A stretch of DNA of 64,000 nt from Cephalopachus bancanus (Eukaryota; Chordata; Mammalia; Primates; Tarsiidae). Numbering within the stretch: the first letter of the stretch is position 1; each line of letters starts with the position of its first letter. A program made the translations under genes and the position numbers. Shown piece by piece: positions 47,086-59,429 of this stretch. The notes beneath the pieces are model-generated. The model was not told the origin of the DNA, did no database searches, and saw only the letters and a list, made by a program, of their open reading frames with translations. The stretch lies in contig JAPVLO010000003.1 in assembly GCA_027257055.1 (NCBI GenBank), positions 14,449,501-14,513,500 on the forward strand, read 5' to 3'.

Positions 47086-47934
47086 TAACTGTTGTGTGAA
47101 TACTGATGAGACTTGTTTGGTGTCTTGCAGGGCCTGGCTGAGCTTGGCCACCTTATGCAGTAATTGCAGTAGCACCAGTACACACATTTGCTTGAGTTTT
47201 TGTGTGTTTGCTCCTGGAACAGAGAAGTCAGTGTTGATCCAGGGATGCACGTTGCAGGTTGCCGTCTGGCAGGAGTGGGATTTGTCTAAGTGTGGTAGCT
47301 GGCATTGTGGAGCCAAGACCTGTCAGCAGCTGGAAGTGGAGGTGGAAAAACCTCTGGATGAGGCTGTATCTAGATGTGATTGGCTGGGGGTGGTGAAACT
47401 GCTTCCTGGCCTTTCCCCTAGAGCCCCTGGCTTCCTTCTCTCTGCTATGTCATTCAGAGAGGAAGGGCGAAACCCTGAGATTTTGAACCTATTGTGCAAA
47501 GATTCTAGAGGGCTGAGGAAGCACAGGCTATGGATGTAGATATAGATGAGGGACACATTCTAAGGACAGCCCTAGACAGAGAGATGATGGACTGCCCTGA
47601 ATGCTGCAGCCTTCTCAAAGAGAGGAAGGCTGATGGGGCACAGAGGAGTCTTATGGAGCAGAATCTATAACTTGCTTTTCTGCTGCTGGGTGTTCCAGCT
47701 ACATCCCAGCTTCCTGGCTCATCTATTAGGTGGTGAATTTGCATGGCGGATGACAATAAACCATAGAGTTGCACCAAGGGGCAGTGCAGGTCATTCTCAG
47801 CTGACTTTGTCCAAGACCTTCCAAATGTCCAGTGACTCAGTTGGAGGAAGTACCACCACCTCTGCAGGAACATTATAGAGTACATGTGGAGGATGGTACA
47901 GTTATAAGGACCTGGGAGGCTGGGGTATGTGTTA
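47086..47934. other. TXN 5' flank, unassigned
   Basis: Contains a 147-codon plus-strand open frame (47096-47539) without a recognisable domain. No repeat recognised. Confidence 0.35.
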
Positions 47935-48160
47935 AGACTCTGAACTCTGCAATTAGACTCCCTTAACCTCATCCTGACTACCACTTCTTGTCTGGGTAGC
48001 TCTAAGCAAGTCTAAATAGGCTTTCTGTGCCTCAGTCCCTCATCTGTGAAATAGGGATAATAATAGCTTACAAGGGTTGAGTGAACTAAAATATATGTAA
48101 AGTGGTTAGAACTGTGCCTGAAAGTGTAGTGAATGCTACACAAACTATGATTACAGGTTA
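47935..48160 (-). repeat. MIR
   Basis: gcctcagtccctcatctgtg, then aaatagggataataatagct, then tggttagaactgtgcctg. Confidence 0.7.
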
Positions 48161-49121
48161 TTAAATGGAATGGTGAAATCCATCTGGAATGATGGCAGAG
48201 CTAGGATGGAAGGAGAGATTGTAAAACAGGTGTCAGTCTTAAGTGAATTAAGTAATCAGGACAGTAGTAATGCACAGTGAGCTCTATAACACAGATCTTA
48301 AAGGAAAGGGGCTTTTTTCCCCTCAAAGGGTGGAAGAAAAGTCAGCTGCACCGGGTCCTAAGGAGCAATGTTCCCTGCCTACAGGGACGTGGGAAACTGA
48401 GTCCTTAGGATTTTGGTTGTGACAAGTTGGTGACATGCTGCAGGGAGAGTGAGGTGCAGGGGAATTGTTTGGGACAGCCCAGAGAGGAAGGATCCGTTTG
48501 TGCAGAGAAATGTGGGGGCAAGAGGAGGGGAGAGAGGATGAAGTAAAGGCCTTCATCCGGGAGGGTGGCTCTGGGTGTTAGTCAGAATTTTCCGTTTGCA
48601 GGGAGAAACGCTAGCTCAAAATGACTTAAAGAGAGTTGGTAACTCATATTACCAGGAGCTCCACGGGCCTAAGGATGTTACAGGGGACTGTCTCTATTAT
48701 TTATTCTCAGGTAGGCTCTAGCTCCAGGATTAGGCTCCTACTAGGTTAGCATCTCTGCAGGAAGGGCATCTCTCTCCCTTGTTCTCAAATGTCACAGAGG
48801 CTGATCTTCATTTTCTTGGTGATAAGAGGGGTTAACTTTGCTTGAATCCTTCTACTAGGAGTAGGGAAAATTCAGGGGATTCTCAGAGAAAGGGAAGATG
48901 GATGCTGGACTAGCAAAAATGAAATTTTCACATCATCAAGAAGAGCAGAAATGAGTAGCAAGGGTGATGAGCTTGTTTCAGGTTTCTGTGTCAAATCAGT
49001 CTGAGGCTCCATGTGGGACTAGAGAACTAGGTCTGCTGTCTTTGCGTTCCAGCCCAGATTGGAAGAAGATGCAGCAGTAGGACTTCTGAAATAAGTTTTT
49101 CTCAGATCCCAGATTTCTCTG
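48161..49121. other. Unassigned sequence
   Basis: 48570-48800 (cagggagaaacgctagctca, then attctcaggtaggctctagc) resembles an old mammalian repeat that I cannot name. The rest is unassigned. Confidence 0.35.
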
Positions 49122-49270
49122 AGTGTGGTTCTTGACCACCTAATTGAGCATAGCCGGGGTTGGTTAATGATAATACAGATTTCTGGCTCATACCCAGACA
49201 GACATGGAATCACAGTATTTTGAGGAAAAGCCTTGGGATCTGCATTTTTAAAAAGCATCCCAGGTGGTTG
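49122..49270. mobile_element. MER5-like element
   Basis: gtgtggttcttgaccaccta, ggaatcacagtattttgagg and gcatttttaaaaagcatccc. Confidence 0.5.
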
Positions 49271-49469
49271 GGTACACTATAAGATTTGATAAATTTTGCC
49301 ATAGGATCTTTGGAGGAAGTCCAACATTTTGAAGTTTGAAGATGGTATCTAGCAAGAAAGTTGAGATGAGGACTCAAAAGAGAACACAGTCACTGACACA
49401 AAGTGGGGAACTCAAAGTACTGTGATAAAGAAAGTGGTGGAAGGAAAAGGAACAAATATACGTGGGTGA

Positions 49470-49600
49470 AATAATGATGAAGTGCCAGGCCCAGAGCTGG
49501 GTGTGTCTCATCATTGCTCTCAACATATCTTTTTATGGAGAAGGAAATTGAGGTTCAAGAGGTCACCTAGTCACAGCAAATGCTCACTGATTCTTACGCT
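49470..49600 (+). repeat. MIR fragment
   Basis: tgccaggcccagagctgggt, then ggagaaggaaattgaggttc. Confidence 0.6.
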
Positions 49601-49752
49601 CTGTTCGTGAAGGGAAGGAAGTACCATCACAGTTTTCAAGCCTATTCACATATCTTGAAAATCCTTCATTTCACCAGTGAAAAATGTCTAACATCCTTAT
49701 GCTAATTTGTTAATACTACAGATAACAGTACTTCCGATATCAACTATTTAGA

Positions 49753-50038
49753 TTTTTTTTTTTTTTGAGTTGGAGTCTCACTCTGTTGTCCAGACTGGAG
49801 TGCAGTGGCCGCTCCTGGCCCCTGCAGCCTCGACCTGCTGGGCTCTGGCGATCCTTCCGCCTCAGCCTTCCGAGTAGCCGGAATTACAGGCGCATGCTAC
49901 CACGCCCTGCTGATTTTTTGATTTATTGTAGAGATGAGGTCTCGCTGCCCAGGCAGGTCTCGAACTCACGGGCTCAGGCAATCCACTCACCTCACCTCCC
50001 AAAGGCGCGAGATTACAGGCTGAGCCACCGAGCCCGGC
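49753..50038 (-). mobile_element. Alu, young lineage-specific subfamily
   Basis: Antisense. Short-form linker CTCGCTGCCCAGG and GCCGGAATTAC. Target duplication AACTATTTAGATTTTT. Confidence 0.94.
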
Positions 50039-50385
50039 TAACTATTTAGATTTTTAAAAATACATTCCACACTTTCAATGTTAAGTATTTTAATGTATAT
50101 TTCAGATAATATAATAACCCCTGTGAATAACCTGCCCTTCATACCACTGCTTGTTATAGCCCCTAGTCGGCCCAGTGAATCCCCTCCCTGCCCCCTTGAA
50201 CACTTTCACTGTGTACCCTGGAACCACCTGGATTCAACAAGCCCACTATATTTTTGTCAGATGTTTCTTTTGCCTTAACCACAACTTTTGTTCTTCCTGA
50301 TATGTCATTATGTGACATTCAATGCTCCATGTATGCTAGGGCCACAAGGTCAAGCAAGTGCTTCCCATAGCTGCTTCCAGACTCT

Positions 50386-50674
50386 TTTTTTTTTTTTTGA
50401 GTTGGAGTCTTACTGTCAGCCAGACTGGAGTGTAGTGGCCATTCCTGGCCACCACAGCCTCTACCTGCTGGCCTCCGGCGATCCTTCTGCTTCAGCCTTC
50501 CAAGTAGCTGGAACTACAGGCGCACACTACCACGCCCGGCTAATTTTTTTTTTATTTATTGTAGCGATGAGGTCTTGCCTGCCCAGGTGGGTCTTGAACC
50601 CGCAGGCTCAGGCAATCCACTCACCTCAGTCTCCCAAAGGCACGGGATTACAGGCTGAGCCACCGAGCCCGGCT
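50386..50674 (-). mobile_element. Alu, young lineage-specific subfamily
   Basis: Antisense. Short-form CTTGCCTGCCCAGG. Target duplication AGACTCTTTTT / AGACTTTTTAA. Confidence 0.93.
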
Positions 50675-50957
50675 AGACTTTTTAAAAGGTTCTATATACT
50701 TTTGGGGGGAAAAAAATCAAACCCAATCTTTACCTCATACCATGCAACTGGAGAAAATTTCCCAGAGAACTCCTAGAAGATGACATTGGAAGTAATTTTT
50801 GCCACCTTGAGATAGGAAAATATTTCTTAGGCAGTACACAGAAATCACTAATTGTAAAGGAAAACATTAATAAATTTGACTTCTCACCATAAAAAAAAGT
50901 ATGTGGATGATGCATAAGTTGATTAACTTGATTTAGTCATTTTTCATTGTAGACATA

Positions 50958-51512
50958 TGGGGGAGAACCCAAAAAGAACTAGAATTTTTTTTGAGGGTAG
51001 GCCCCTTGTAATACACTCAGAATTTGTACCTCCAGATCAAATGGTCAACCAAAGTTTTTATCTGGAAGTTTTGAGAAGGTTGCCTCACAATCTGTGGAAG
51101 AAATGTCCCAAGCTGTGGCAAACAGGTGACTGGTTCTTTCACCATGACAGTGCACCTCCCCACACTGTGCTGAGTGTTCAGCAGTTCTTGACCAAAAACT
51201 GCATGGCCACTGTGTCCCACCCTCCCTATTCATCTGATCTCACCCCAAGTGACTATTTTTTGTTTCCTGGGATGAAGAAAGTCCTCAAACAGAATGTTTT
51301 GCTGATATGGAAGAGGTGAAACAAAAGGTGGCAGAAGCACTAAAAGTCATGAAAATTGACGATTTCAAAAACTTTTGAGAAGTGGAAAAGCATTTTGATA
51401 GGTGTATTGCATCAAACTGATAGTACTTTGAAGGTGGTTGAAGTTTAAACATATACAAATAAATACACAGTTTTTTAATAAATAAATTCTGGGGTTTTGG
51501 GGGGTTTCCCCT
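50958..51512 (+). mobile_element. mariner (Tc1/mariner), internally deleted, copy 1
   Basis: 555 bp between TA dinucleotides. Inverted ends: left TGGGGGAGAACCCAAAAAG; right (complement) AGGGGAAACCCCCCAAAA. Encodes the C-terminal half of a transposase: EFVPPDQMVNQ, then HHDSAPPHT, then YSSDLTPSDYFLFP. Exactly 34 residues separate the second and third catalytic Asp (D34D). The N-terminal helix-turn-helix half and the first Asp are absent. A frame change near 51300 and stops near 51377 and 51418 disable it. A relative lies at 61181-61782. Confidence 0.92.
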
Positions 51513-51734
51513 TATAACAAAGCATGTCATATGCCATCAATATATTGAATATTTGTCCATTTAAAAAATGAATTAAAAAAGAATGAAGTCTTGTGGAGCT
51601 ATGAAGGAATGTGTGCTTCAGTGAGTGGATTTTACTTCATATCAAATATCATCTAAAAAAAGTAAAAATAAAATGTTAAAACTAAAAACCTCTGCTGTTT
51701 GAAAAACATTGCTTAAAAAGAATTGAGAATGAAT

Positions 51735-52655
51735 AAATAAATTTCTCCCAGTCATCGCCTAGGAGAAAGTATGCTCAATACATTTATCTAGCAAAGTACT
51801 TGTATCCAGAATGTATAATGAACTCTTATAACTCCAAAAGACAACTGGTAAAAGCATACAGTAGATTTGAACACACACTACTTAAAGGAAGATATATAAA
51901 TGGCCAATAAACACATGAACAGATAGATGCTCAACACCATTAGTCACCAGAGAAATTCAAGTTTAAACCATAATGAGATACCACTATGCATTTCTAAACT
52001 GGTAAAATTAAAACAATAAAAACAACAAATATTGATGAGATTATGGATTAACTGAAAATAATTTATATACTACTGGTAGGATTGTAAAATTGTACACTCA
52101 CTTTGAAAAACAGTTTGGCAAGTTTTTGTTTTTAATGAAGTAAAACATACATTTACCATATGACCCAGTCATTCCATTTCCAATTTCTAAAAATTAAAAC
52201 ACACGTAAGGACTTGCATATGAATGCTCATAGAAACCTTTTTAATAATATCCCCAAACCAAAAACAACCCAAATGTTCATTCACAGGTGAAATAATATTA
52301 AATGTGATAGCTCCATTCAATAGAATACTTCTCAGCAACAAAAAAAGTCAAACTGCTTATGTACACAATAACATGTATGAATATTAAAAAAACACTGCTG
52401 AGTGGAAGAAACCAGACTACTAAAGGTGTATAAATCCATTCATATGAAGTTCTATAACAGGCAAGTCTATAGTGACAGAAAGTAAATCAGTCGTTTCTGG
52501 GTGTGGGAGTGGAAGGATAGTCGAGAGGCACAGGGGAACTTTTTGGTGATAACATGGATCTATACTTTTTGTACAACTTGTAGAAAATGCACTAAAAATG
52601 AGTACATTTTACTTATGGGTACAAATAATACCTCCAATAAAGTTGATTTGAATAG
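51735..52655 (+). mobile_element. Old L1 (L1ME-type) 3' part
   Basis: aagtacttgtatccagaatg, then ggccaataaacacatgaaca, then aaaccataatgagataccac, then atttaccatatgacccagtc, then a 3' UTR with gataacatggatctatactt. Many stops. Confidence 0.75.
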
Positions 52656-53029
52656 CAAAAAATATTGTCTGAATAATCCTTTCTATGCACAAAAGCCATC
52701 CTCAGGGACATTAAGATACATTTACAAGGTAACAAAGATGAGCTAAGTGAAACATTTAGGCAGTGCTCTAATTTGGGCTATACCAGTTGTAAGCATGGCT
52801 AACAAAGTTGTGCAAAAAGTAGATAAGCCTTTTAGAGTGATGGCAGCCTTCAATAAGATATATATGTTAAACACAGACAATCTACTTGAGTGACCTACCA
52901 AACTTACCCTAAATCTAGAGACATGGAGAACCACCGAGGGACAAATGCAAGTAGACAGAACCTGTTGGACTCTTCATATGCCATCCACATTAATGCGTTC
53001 AAGAACTGCACAAAGCTAAGAAAGTAAGA
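52656..53029. other. Unassigned sequence
   Basis: No gene or repeat recognised. Confidence 0.35.
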
Positions 53030-55010
53030 CAAGAATCCTCCTTATACCCTAAGATCAGGTAAAATACAAACATGTCTGCCTTCACCACTTCCGTTCAACT
53101 GTACTGCAGGTTGTAGACAGAGCAATTAGGTGAGAAAAAGAAAGAAGGCATCCAGATTTGGAAAAGAAGTAAAGTTATCTCTAGTTGGAGATGCCATGGT
53201 CTTGTATATAGAAGATCCTAGGACCCCAAGACTATGAGGGATACCAAACAGTCAAAACTACCTTGATAAAAGAAGAATAAAGTTGAAAGACTTAGACTTC
53301 CTGATTTCAACACTTAACACAAAACTATAGCAGTCAAAACAGTATGGTACTAATATGCAATTGTTTGGTACTAGCATAAAGATAGACATATAGATCAATG
53401 GAACACAATTGAGAGTCCAAAAATAAATCCATAACTCTGACCAATTGACCTTAACAGAGGTGCAAGATTCAATGGGGAGAGGATAGTGTCTTTAACAAAT
53501 GGTGCTGGGACAATTGTATGCACACACACACAAGAGTGAAGTTAAGCTCTATTTCACACTACTTATAAAAATTAGCTCAAAACAGATAAAAAACCTAAAG
53601 CTGTACAATTCTTAAAAGAAAACATAAGTGTAAACTTTTGTGACCTTGGACTAGGCAATGCTTTTTAGATATGACATCAAAAGAACAACAACTACATAAA
53701 AAAATAGATCAATTGGACTTCAAAATTTTAAAAAAAATTGTGCTTCAAAAAATATCAAGATCATGAAAGACAGCCCACAGAGTGGGAGAAAACATCTATA
53801 AATCCTATATCTGTTAAGGGTCTTGCATCTAAAATACATAAAGAATTCCTACAACTCTACTAAAATTGGACAAAGGATTTGAATAAACATTTCTTCAAAC
53901 AAGATATACAAATGGGCAATACGCACATGAAAATATAGTCAGCCAGGCTCAGTGGCTCAGCCTGTAATCCTGCGCCTTGGGAGGCTGAGGTGAGTGGATT
54001 GCCTGAGCCCGCAGGTTCGAGACCTGCCTGGGCAACTTGGCGAGACCTCATCTCTACAATAATTCAAAAAATTAGCCGGGCATGGTAGCGCGTTCCTGTA
54101 GTTCCAGCTACTTGGAAGGCTGAGGCGGAAGGATTGCTGGAGCCCAGTAGGTCGAGGCTGCGGTGGCCGGGAGCGGCCACTGCACTCCAGTCTGGGTGAC
54201 AGAGTGAGACTCCAACTCAAAAAAAATTAAAAAAAAAGAAAGGAAATATGATTAACAGCATTAACCACTAGGGAATGCAAATGAAAACTGCAGTAAGATA
54301 TGACTTTACACTCACTAAGAAGGCCGTAAATAAAAAAGACAGGCAATAACAAGTGTTAGTGAAGGTGTGAAGAAATTGGAACTTTCATACATTGCTGGTG
54401 GAAATGAAAAATGGTGTAGCTGCTGTAGAAAATGGTTTGATAGTTTGTCAATAAGTTAAACATAGTTACTGTATTGTTTAGGAATTCTGTTCCTAGGTAC
54501 ATACCCAACAAAGTTGAATGCATGAACACACAAAAACTTGCAAATATCTGCTCATGCAGTATTATTCTTTTTTTAAACTCCCACCGCAGTATTCTTCTTA
54601 ATAGCCAAAATATAGAAACAATCCACATGCCCATTAATTGATGAATGGAGAGCAAAAGGTAGTATATCCATATACTGGAATGTTATTTGACCATAAAATG
54701 GAAGAACGTTTGATACATGCCACAATGTGAATGAACCTGGACAATATTATGGTAAGTGAAAGAACTGAATAGAAAAGGCCACAGAGCGTATGATTCCATA
54801 AATATGCAATGTCTGGAATAGGCAGAGCCATAGACTCAGTAAGCATATTAGTGGTTTCTAAAAATCTAGGGAAATGAGAATGGGTAGTGACTAACCATGG
54901 GCATAGTAGGAGCTTCTTTTTGAGGTTTTGAAAATATTCTGGAATTAGATATTGGTGTTGGTTGCATAACCTTGGGAATATAATAAAAACCACTGAACTG
55001 TAAAAAAAAA
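53030..55010 (+). mobile_element. Old L1 (L1M) ORF2 3' part and 3' UTR
   Basis: Starts ctgccttcaccacttccgtt and follows L1 ORF2 order: agcaattaggtgagaaaaag; ggaacacaattgagagtcc; acatttcttcaaacaagata; 3' UTR with aaccactgaactgtaaaaaa. Contains an Alu at 53941-54238. Confidence 0.85.
53941..54238 (+). mobile_element. Alu, lineage-specific, in old L1
   Basis: AGCCAGGCTCAGTGGCTCAG to AAAAAAATTAAAAAAA. All lineage words present. Confidence 0.93.
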
Positions 55011-57086
55011 AAGCAGGGGGTGGGGATTAAGGTATCTATTCTGCTCTTGCTATGTGCTTTGTGAATTGTAAAAAAGAAAAGAAATTGTAAAAAAGAAAAG
55101 AAAAGAAAAAATCTTTTCCACAGAACCCAGATGAGTCCAGTTTCTGTAATCATACTTTGGAAACCTTATCTCTCCTAAGGGCATGAGTATACGCCAGAAG
55201 AATAACTTTGGTCAATACCATTAACGACTGGTCTAAAGCCAAGAGACAGCCTGGCTCTTGTGGGAGGATCATTTGCTTATCTATACCCACTAACCAGGAA
55301 GTGAATATTTTTGATTATCTGATTATTATATGGGCTTTGTGCCAAATCATTCAGTGGCACTCTATTAACAATCTAACCATGCACAGCTATTCCAATAAAC
55401 TGATAAGCTTTAAGGAAAAGAGTGTTTTATACAGTTGGATCTTTTAGACATAAAAGATGTAAAAGTTCCATTGAAATGTATGGCTGTCCAGGAGGTCTAA
55501 CTCTGGAACCATTTATTTGACTACAGAGAATTAAATGCTCCAACAAGTGTATTCAAAACTCTTCTTGATGTTGCAAGCCAACTTTTTCTTGTAGAATACA
55601 AGGATTGAGGAATAGGAGTTTCATCTCTACTTAATTCAGGCCCTTTTCTGTTTTATCAGAGACTACTGAATATTTTACCTTATATTAAATGGGGATGATA
55701 TCACCTATGTTGTTAACATAATTCCTAAACAACTGTGGAGACACTGAGATTCTTTCCCCTTCAATGCAACTTTTGCAATTTATAGGAGATTTACCACGTC
55801 TGTAATTCACTAAACAGCTATTGTAATTTTACTTACACTTAGTCATTTTCTCAAGAAAAATGTTTAGAAAATGATTGACTCTTTTGGAGAAATCTGATAA
55901 CTAAAACATAACTAGCACTGTCTTCTCCCCTCCAAGAAAAATAAACCAACAGGTCAATTCTACTTAATTCTGAGTTGAGGTTAGGGTTTTGTGGAATAAT
56001 GCTTAAAAAACATTATTTTTTTAATCATCATAGAATTCAAATAGATATCATTATGTTTACATTTTAATCATTCCCACCTGAAAACAGCGATGAACTCTTA
56101 GTGGAAAACATAGTTTACCATTAAAGACATAAATATGAAACAAAAAGTGAACTGTAAGGTGATTGAATTAAAAGGCAATTTGTTTTATTTCTCTGATTTT
56201 GGAACAGATCATCTCCTTCAGGAAAAACAAAAACAATAAAAAGTGTGGTTCCAGAGCTCCTTCTTTTGGCAAAGCTTCCTAGACTACTTGGAAAGCAAGT
56301 ACAATAATGCTATGTTAGAAAAGAATAACATTGTACCAAATGCTTTTCCATACTTGCTCCTTCTACATTGGTATCCCCACTGAGATCATGCGAGCCTCAA
56401 TAGCAAGTGGGAATATTCTTTTGTCGGGGAAAGAGACAGAGACACCTACATGAGGAGGATTGGCCTGAAATCACACAATCCATTAGCAGAAGATCCTGAC
56501 ACGATTGCCTAGTAGTGATCCAGAGGTCTACGACCTTGGTTCTAGGCCTGGTTGTGACTAGTCTTCACTCTGGACAGTTTCATACTTTGCATATGGGGGA
56601 AAACCAATTATATCAGAGTGATCTGTTCTGAGTAACAGAAACCAAACTGACCTAGAAAAGGGAATTTTAGAGGTAGGTCAGTCTTCAGTAAAGGCTTGAT
56701 AAAGAAGGTCAAGTAATGTCACCAGGACCTAGTTTCTATTTCATCTTTTGGTTCCATGTCATCTGATTTGCCCTGTTTTCAGACAGGCTTCTTCATTGTG
56801 GTGGCAGGTTGATTGCTGTAGTCCTAAACCTAACTTCTTTCACTTCAAATTCAGTGAAAATGAGCAAAGATTTTTTTTTTCTTCTCAGAAGTTGTGTCCC
56901 AAGTTTTATTGCGTCCCATTGGCTGTAATTGAATGGGACAGTCACTATGTTACTACGGCCACATATTGTACCAGACCTTGATCACATGCTCCACCACTTT
57001 GGCTAGGCTGGGGGCAATTCTAGGGCATCTAGGACTCTGCAGGATCCTGCAGAAGGAGGCTTTGGGGACGTATTCAGCTTCTGTAG
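55011..57086. other. Unassigned, mostly AT-rich
   Basis: A short (GAAAA)n-like tract lies at 55070-55110. 56600-56830 may be the same unnamed old repeat as 48570-48800. No gene supported. Confidence 0.35.
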
Positions 57087-57098
57087 TGGATGGCAGGC

Positions 57099-57164
57099 TT
57101 TTTTTTTTTAGATTGGAAAATATGGTTTATTTAGAAGGTAAATTTGAGAGAGAGAGGGAGAGGG

Positions 57165-57234
<70 letters not shown>

Positions 57235-57338
57235 TTCATCTTCCCAAGGGAGGGGAGAGGGCCAAAGTTAGGAAACATGGCGATGGCCATAGTTCAAAGA
57301 GCACATGGCTACACCAGAGTCTAGTAAGGCAAAGGCCG
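57099..57338 (-). mobile_element. Retroposed copy of the (GA)n LTR-like transcript
   Basis: The minus strand runs from ggcctttgccttactagac through (CT)n to an AATAAACCATATTTTC signal and a poly(A) tail (T run at 57099-57109). Target duplication GGATGGCAGGCTTTT / GGATGGCAGACTTTT. Related to 18297-19080. Confidence 0.75.
57145..57232 (+). repeat. (GA)n microsatellite
   Basis: About 88 bp of GA with GGGAG interruptions, inside the retroposed element. Confidence 0.95.
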
Positions 57339-57353
57339 GGATGGCAGACTTTT

Positions 57354-58104
57354 ACTTTCCTTCTCAGCTTTCCCATAGCATTGGAGCAATAATTTTGTGT
57401 GAGGAAATCAGGTTGTGTGAGAAAAGAAGGATGAACGCTGAGTGGAAAAAAACCTCACCACTTATGTATTTTAGTAGCCTGTTCATATTTGCAATTCTTA
57501 ATTGGTATGAGAATCTTTGCTTTAGATTTGGCTTCCAGAGTCATGCCAGAAGCTCCAGGTGTGAGGGGATGATGCTGGAAAAGTCTAGAGAGGCTCTGTC
57601 CATCTTAGAAGCACCACCCAACCTCAGCAAACAACCTTTGTTATTACTTAATAAGCCACTAGCCCAGGAGTCCCACCATTCACTAGCATGTGTGCTGGGT
57701 AGCGAATTTTGTGATCAAGAATCAACATGCTTCTTTCATGATCTAGGAAGACAGAAGGGCAGTGTTTCCAGTTGTAGCCATTAGTATAATTACATTGCTT
57801 CATCACACTACCCAAGGGTAAATTAGCATCAGCTGGTAAATTAGCATCAGCCCTTGATCCAAAGGAATTCAAACCATAAAGGTGTATTATTCTGAGGAAA
57901 TAAGATAGTTAATAGAAATACAATATAATTTAGAAGCCAAAAAATATTAATGACATTTTTCATACTACAGGTTTTCAATGTTTTCCTATTCTTAAACTTC
58001 ATAATACTGTAGTGAGCTTATTATATATGAGAAGAGGATAGGATAGGCCAAAGGAAAGGAAAAGTCCAAGGAAGGGAAAGGTTTTGTCAATGCCAAAATT
58101 TTGT
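57354..58104. other. Unassigned sequence
   Basis: A small tandem repeat GGTAAATTAGCATCAGC occurs at 57818 and 57836. Otherwise nothing identified. Confidence 0.4.
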
Positions 58105-58118
58105 GATCCTTAATTTTT

Positions 58119-58286
58119 TTTCAAAAACACCATTGAGGTTCATTTTTTTAAACATGTATTATTATTTTTTGTAGAGATGGAGTTTTGCTAGGTTGGCCAG
58201 GCTAGTCTAAAACTCTTGGTCTCAAGCAATTCTCCTTGGTCTCCCAAAGTACTGGGATTACAGGTGTGAGCCACCGTGCCCAGCTA
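58119..58286 (-). mobile_element. Alu left-monomer type element (FLAM-like)
   Basis: Antisense: tttttgtagagatggagttt, then gctggtctaa-like decay, then gtgagccaccgtgcccagct. No right arm. Target duplication GATCCTTAATTTTT. Confidence 0.82.
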
Positions 58287-58776
58287 GGATCCTTAATTTT
58301 TAAGTCATCTCGCCTTCCAGAATTGTTTTCATTTTACATTTAGTTTGGTTGAAACAGGAAGAATTACACAAATTTCCTTCAACCACTGACAAAGCAGAAA
58401 CTTGTAAAGAACATTATTCTCCTAAGGCTCAGACTTTAGAAGGCAATACCATGCTACTTCAGCTTTAAAAGAAATACGTTCTTTTTTCCTTTGTGTTCCA
58501 TGCTGATCTCAATGCTAGAAGACAGTTTCACATTTTTGTAGAGCATGTTGAGGTTTGCATGACCAGGATTCATAGTTGCAAAAAACGGAAGCTTACATTG
58601 TATAATTTATTCTTGCAGAACTTCTAGTAATGATGCAGAACTAGGTTTGGGAACTAAACAGAAGAGAGGGAGGTAGTTAGCAGCATGGAAGACAAGTCAC
58701 AGACCCAGTCTGATGAGCTCTCTCCTTCCTTCACCACTAAATACTCTGTGGCCACCAGAAACTGGGTGTTGTTGGA

Positions 58777-58968
58777 TTAGGGTTATCAGATAAATTACAG
58801 GACATCTAGTTATATTGGAATTTCAAATAAATGATTAATACTTTTTGGGTACAAATATGTCCCATGCAATATTTGAGATATGCTAAATAATTATACTAAA
58901 AAGTATTTGTTGTTTATCTGAAACCCAAATTTGACTAGGCCTCTTGTGTTTTCATGTTAAATCTGCCA
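58777..58968. repeat. Palindromic inverted-repeat element
   Basis: Left half ggttatcagataaattacag with ttcaaataaatgattaatac pairs imperfectly with right half tatttgttgtttatctgaaa and ctgccaatcc. About 190 bp; probably an old palindromic DNA repeat. Confidence 0.6.
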
Positions 58969-59429
58969 ATCCTGTACCTGATGTCCTATTTCTACTGCCA
59001 CTGCTATCCCTGGAAACTAGTCACCAGTTGCCACTCAAATGGATTCTCCAGGTGGTTCCTGGCTTTTTGTATCATGGGTTCTGAAAAGAACCTGACAGAG
59101 ACAAATACATGTGATTGGTGGAGCCTCTGTTACAAGCCCTAATTCTAACTGTGAGAAAGGTCAGAAAGCTCATGTTGTCTTCAGCATTGCTAGTGGGAAG
59201 TGACCTCTGTCTTCCATTAAACTGCAAATTTCTCAAATATGGAGGAGAACAGTAGTGAGGTTCAACTGTTGGGTATGGGGAGAAAGACAAATGCCTATCC
59301 TGTTTTCTCTTTCATGTATATTCCTCCTCTTTAATTGTCTAGTACCCTGTGAGTTGGGGGTCAGGCATGAAAATATGATACTCTTTTTCAGTGACTGAAG
59401 AACTCACATATAAGCCAGCTAGTAGATGG
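58969..59429. other. Unassigned sequence
   Basis: No gene or repeat recognised. Confidence 0.35.

Noticed and set aside
47096..47539. 147-codon plus-strand open frame about 0.9 kb upstream of TXN
   Set aside because: No recognisable domain, no splice or promoter support. Length is compatible with chance in this composition. RNA-seq would decide.
57144..57392. Open frames made of repeating Arg-Glu or Ser-Leu
   Set aside because: They are translations of the (GA)n microsatellite.
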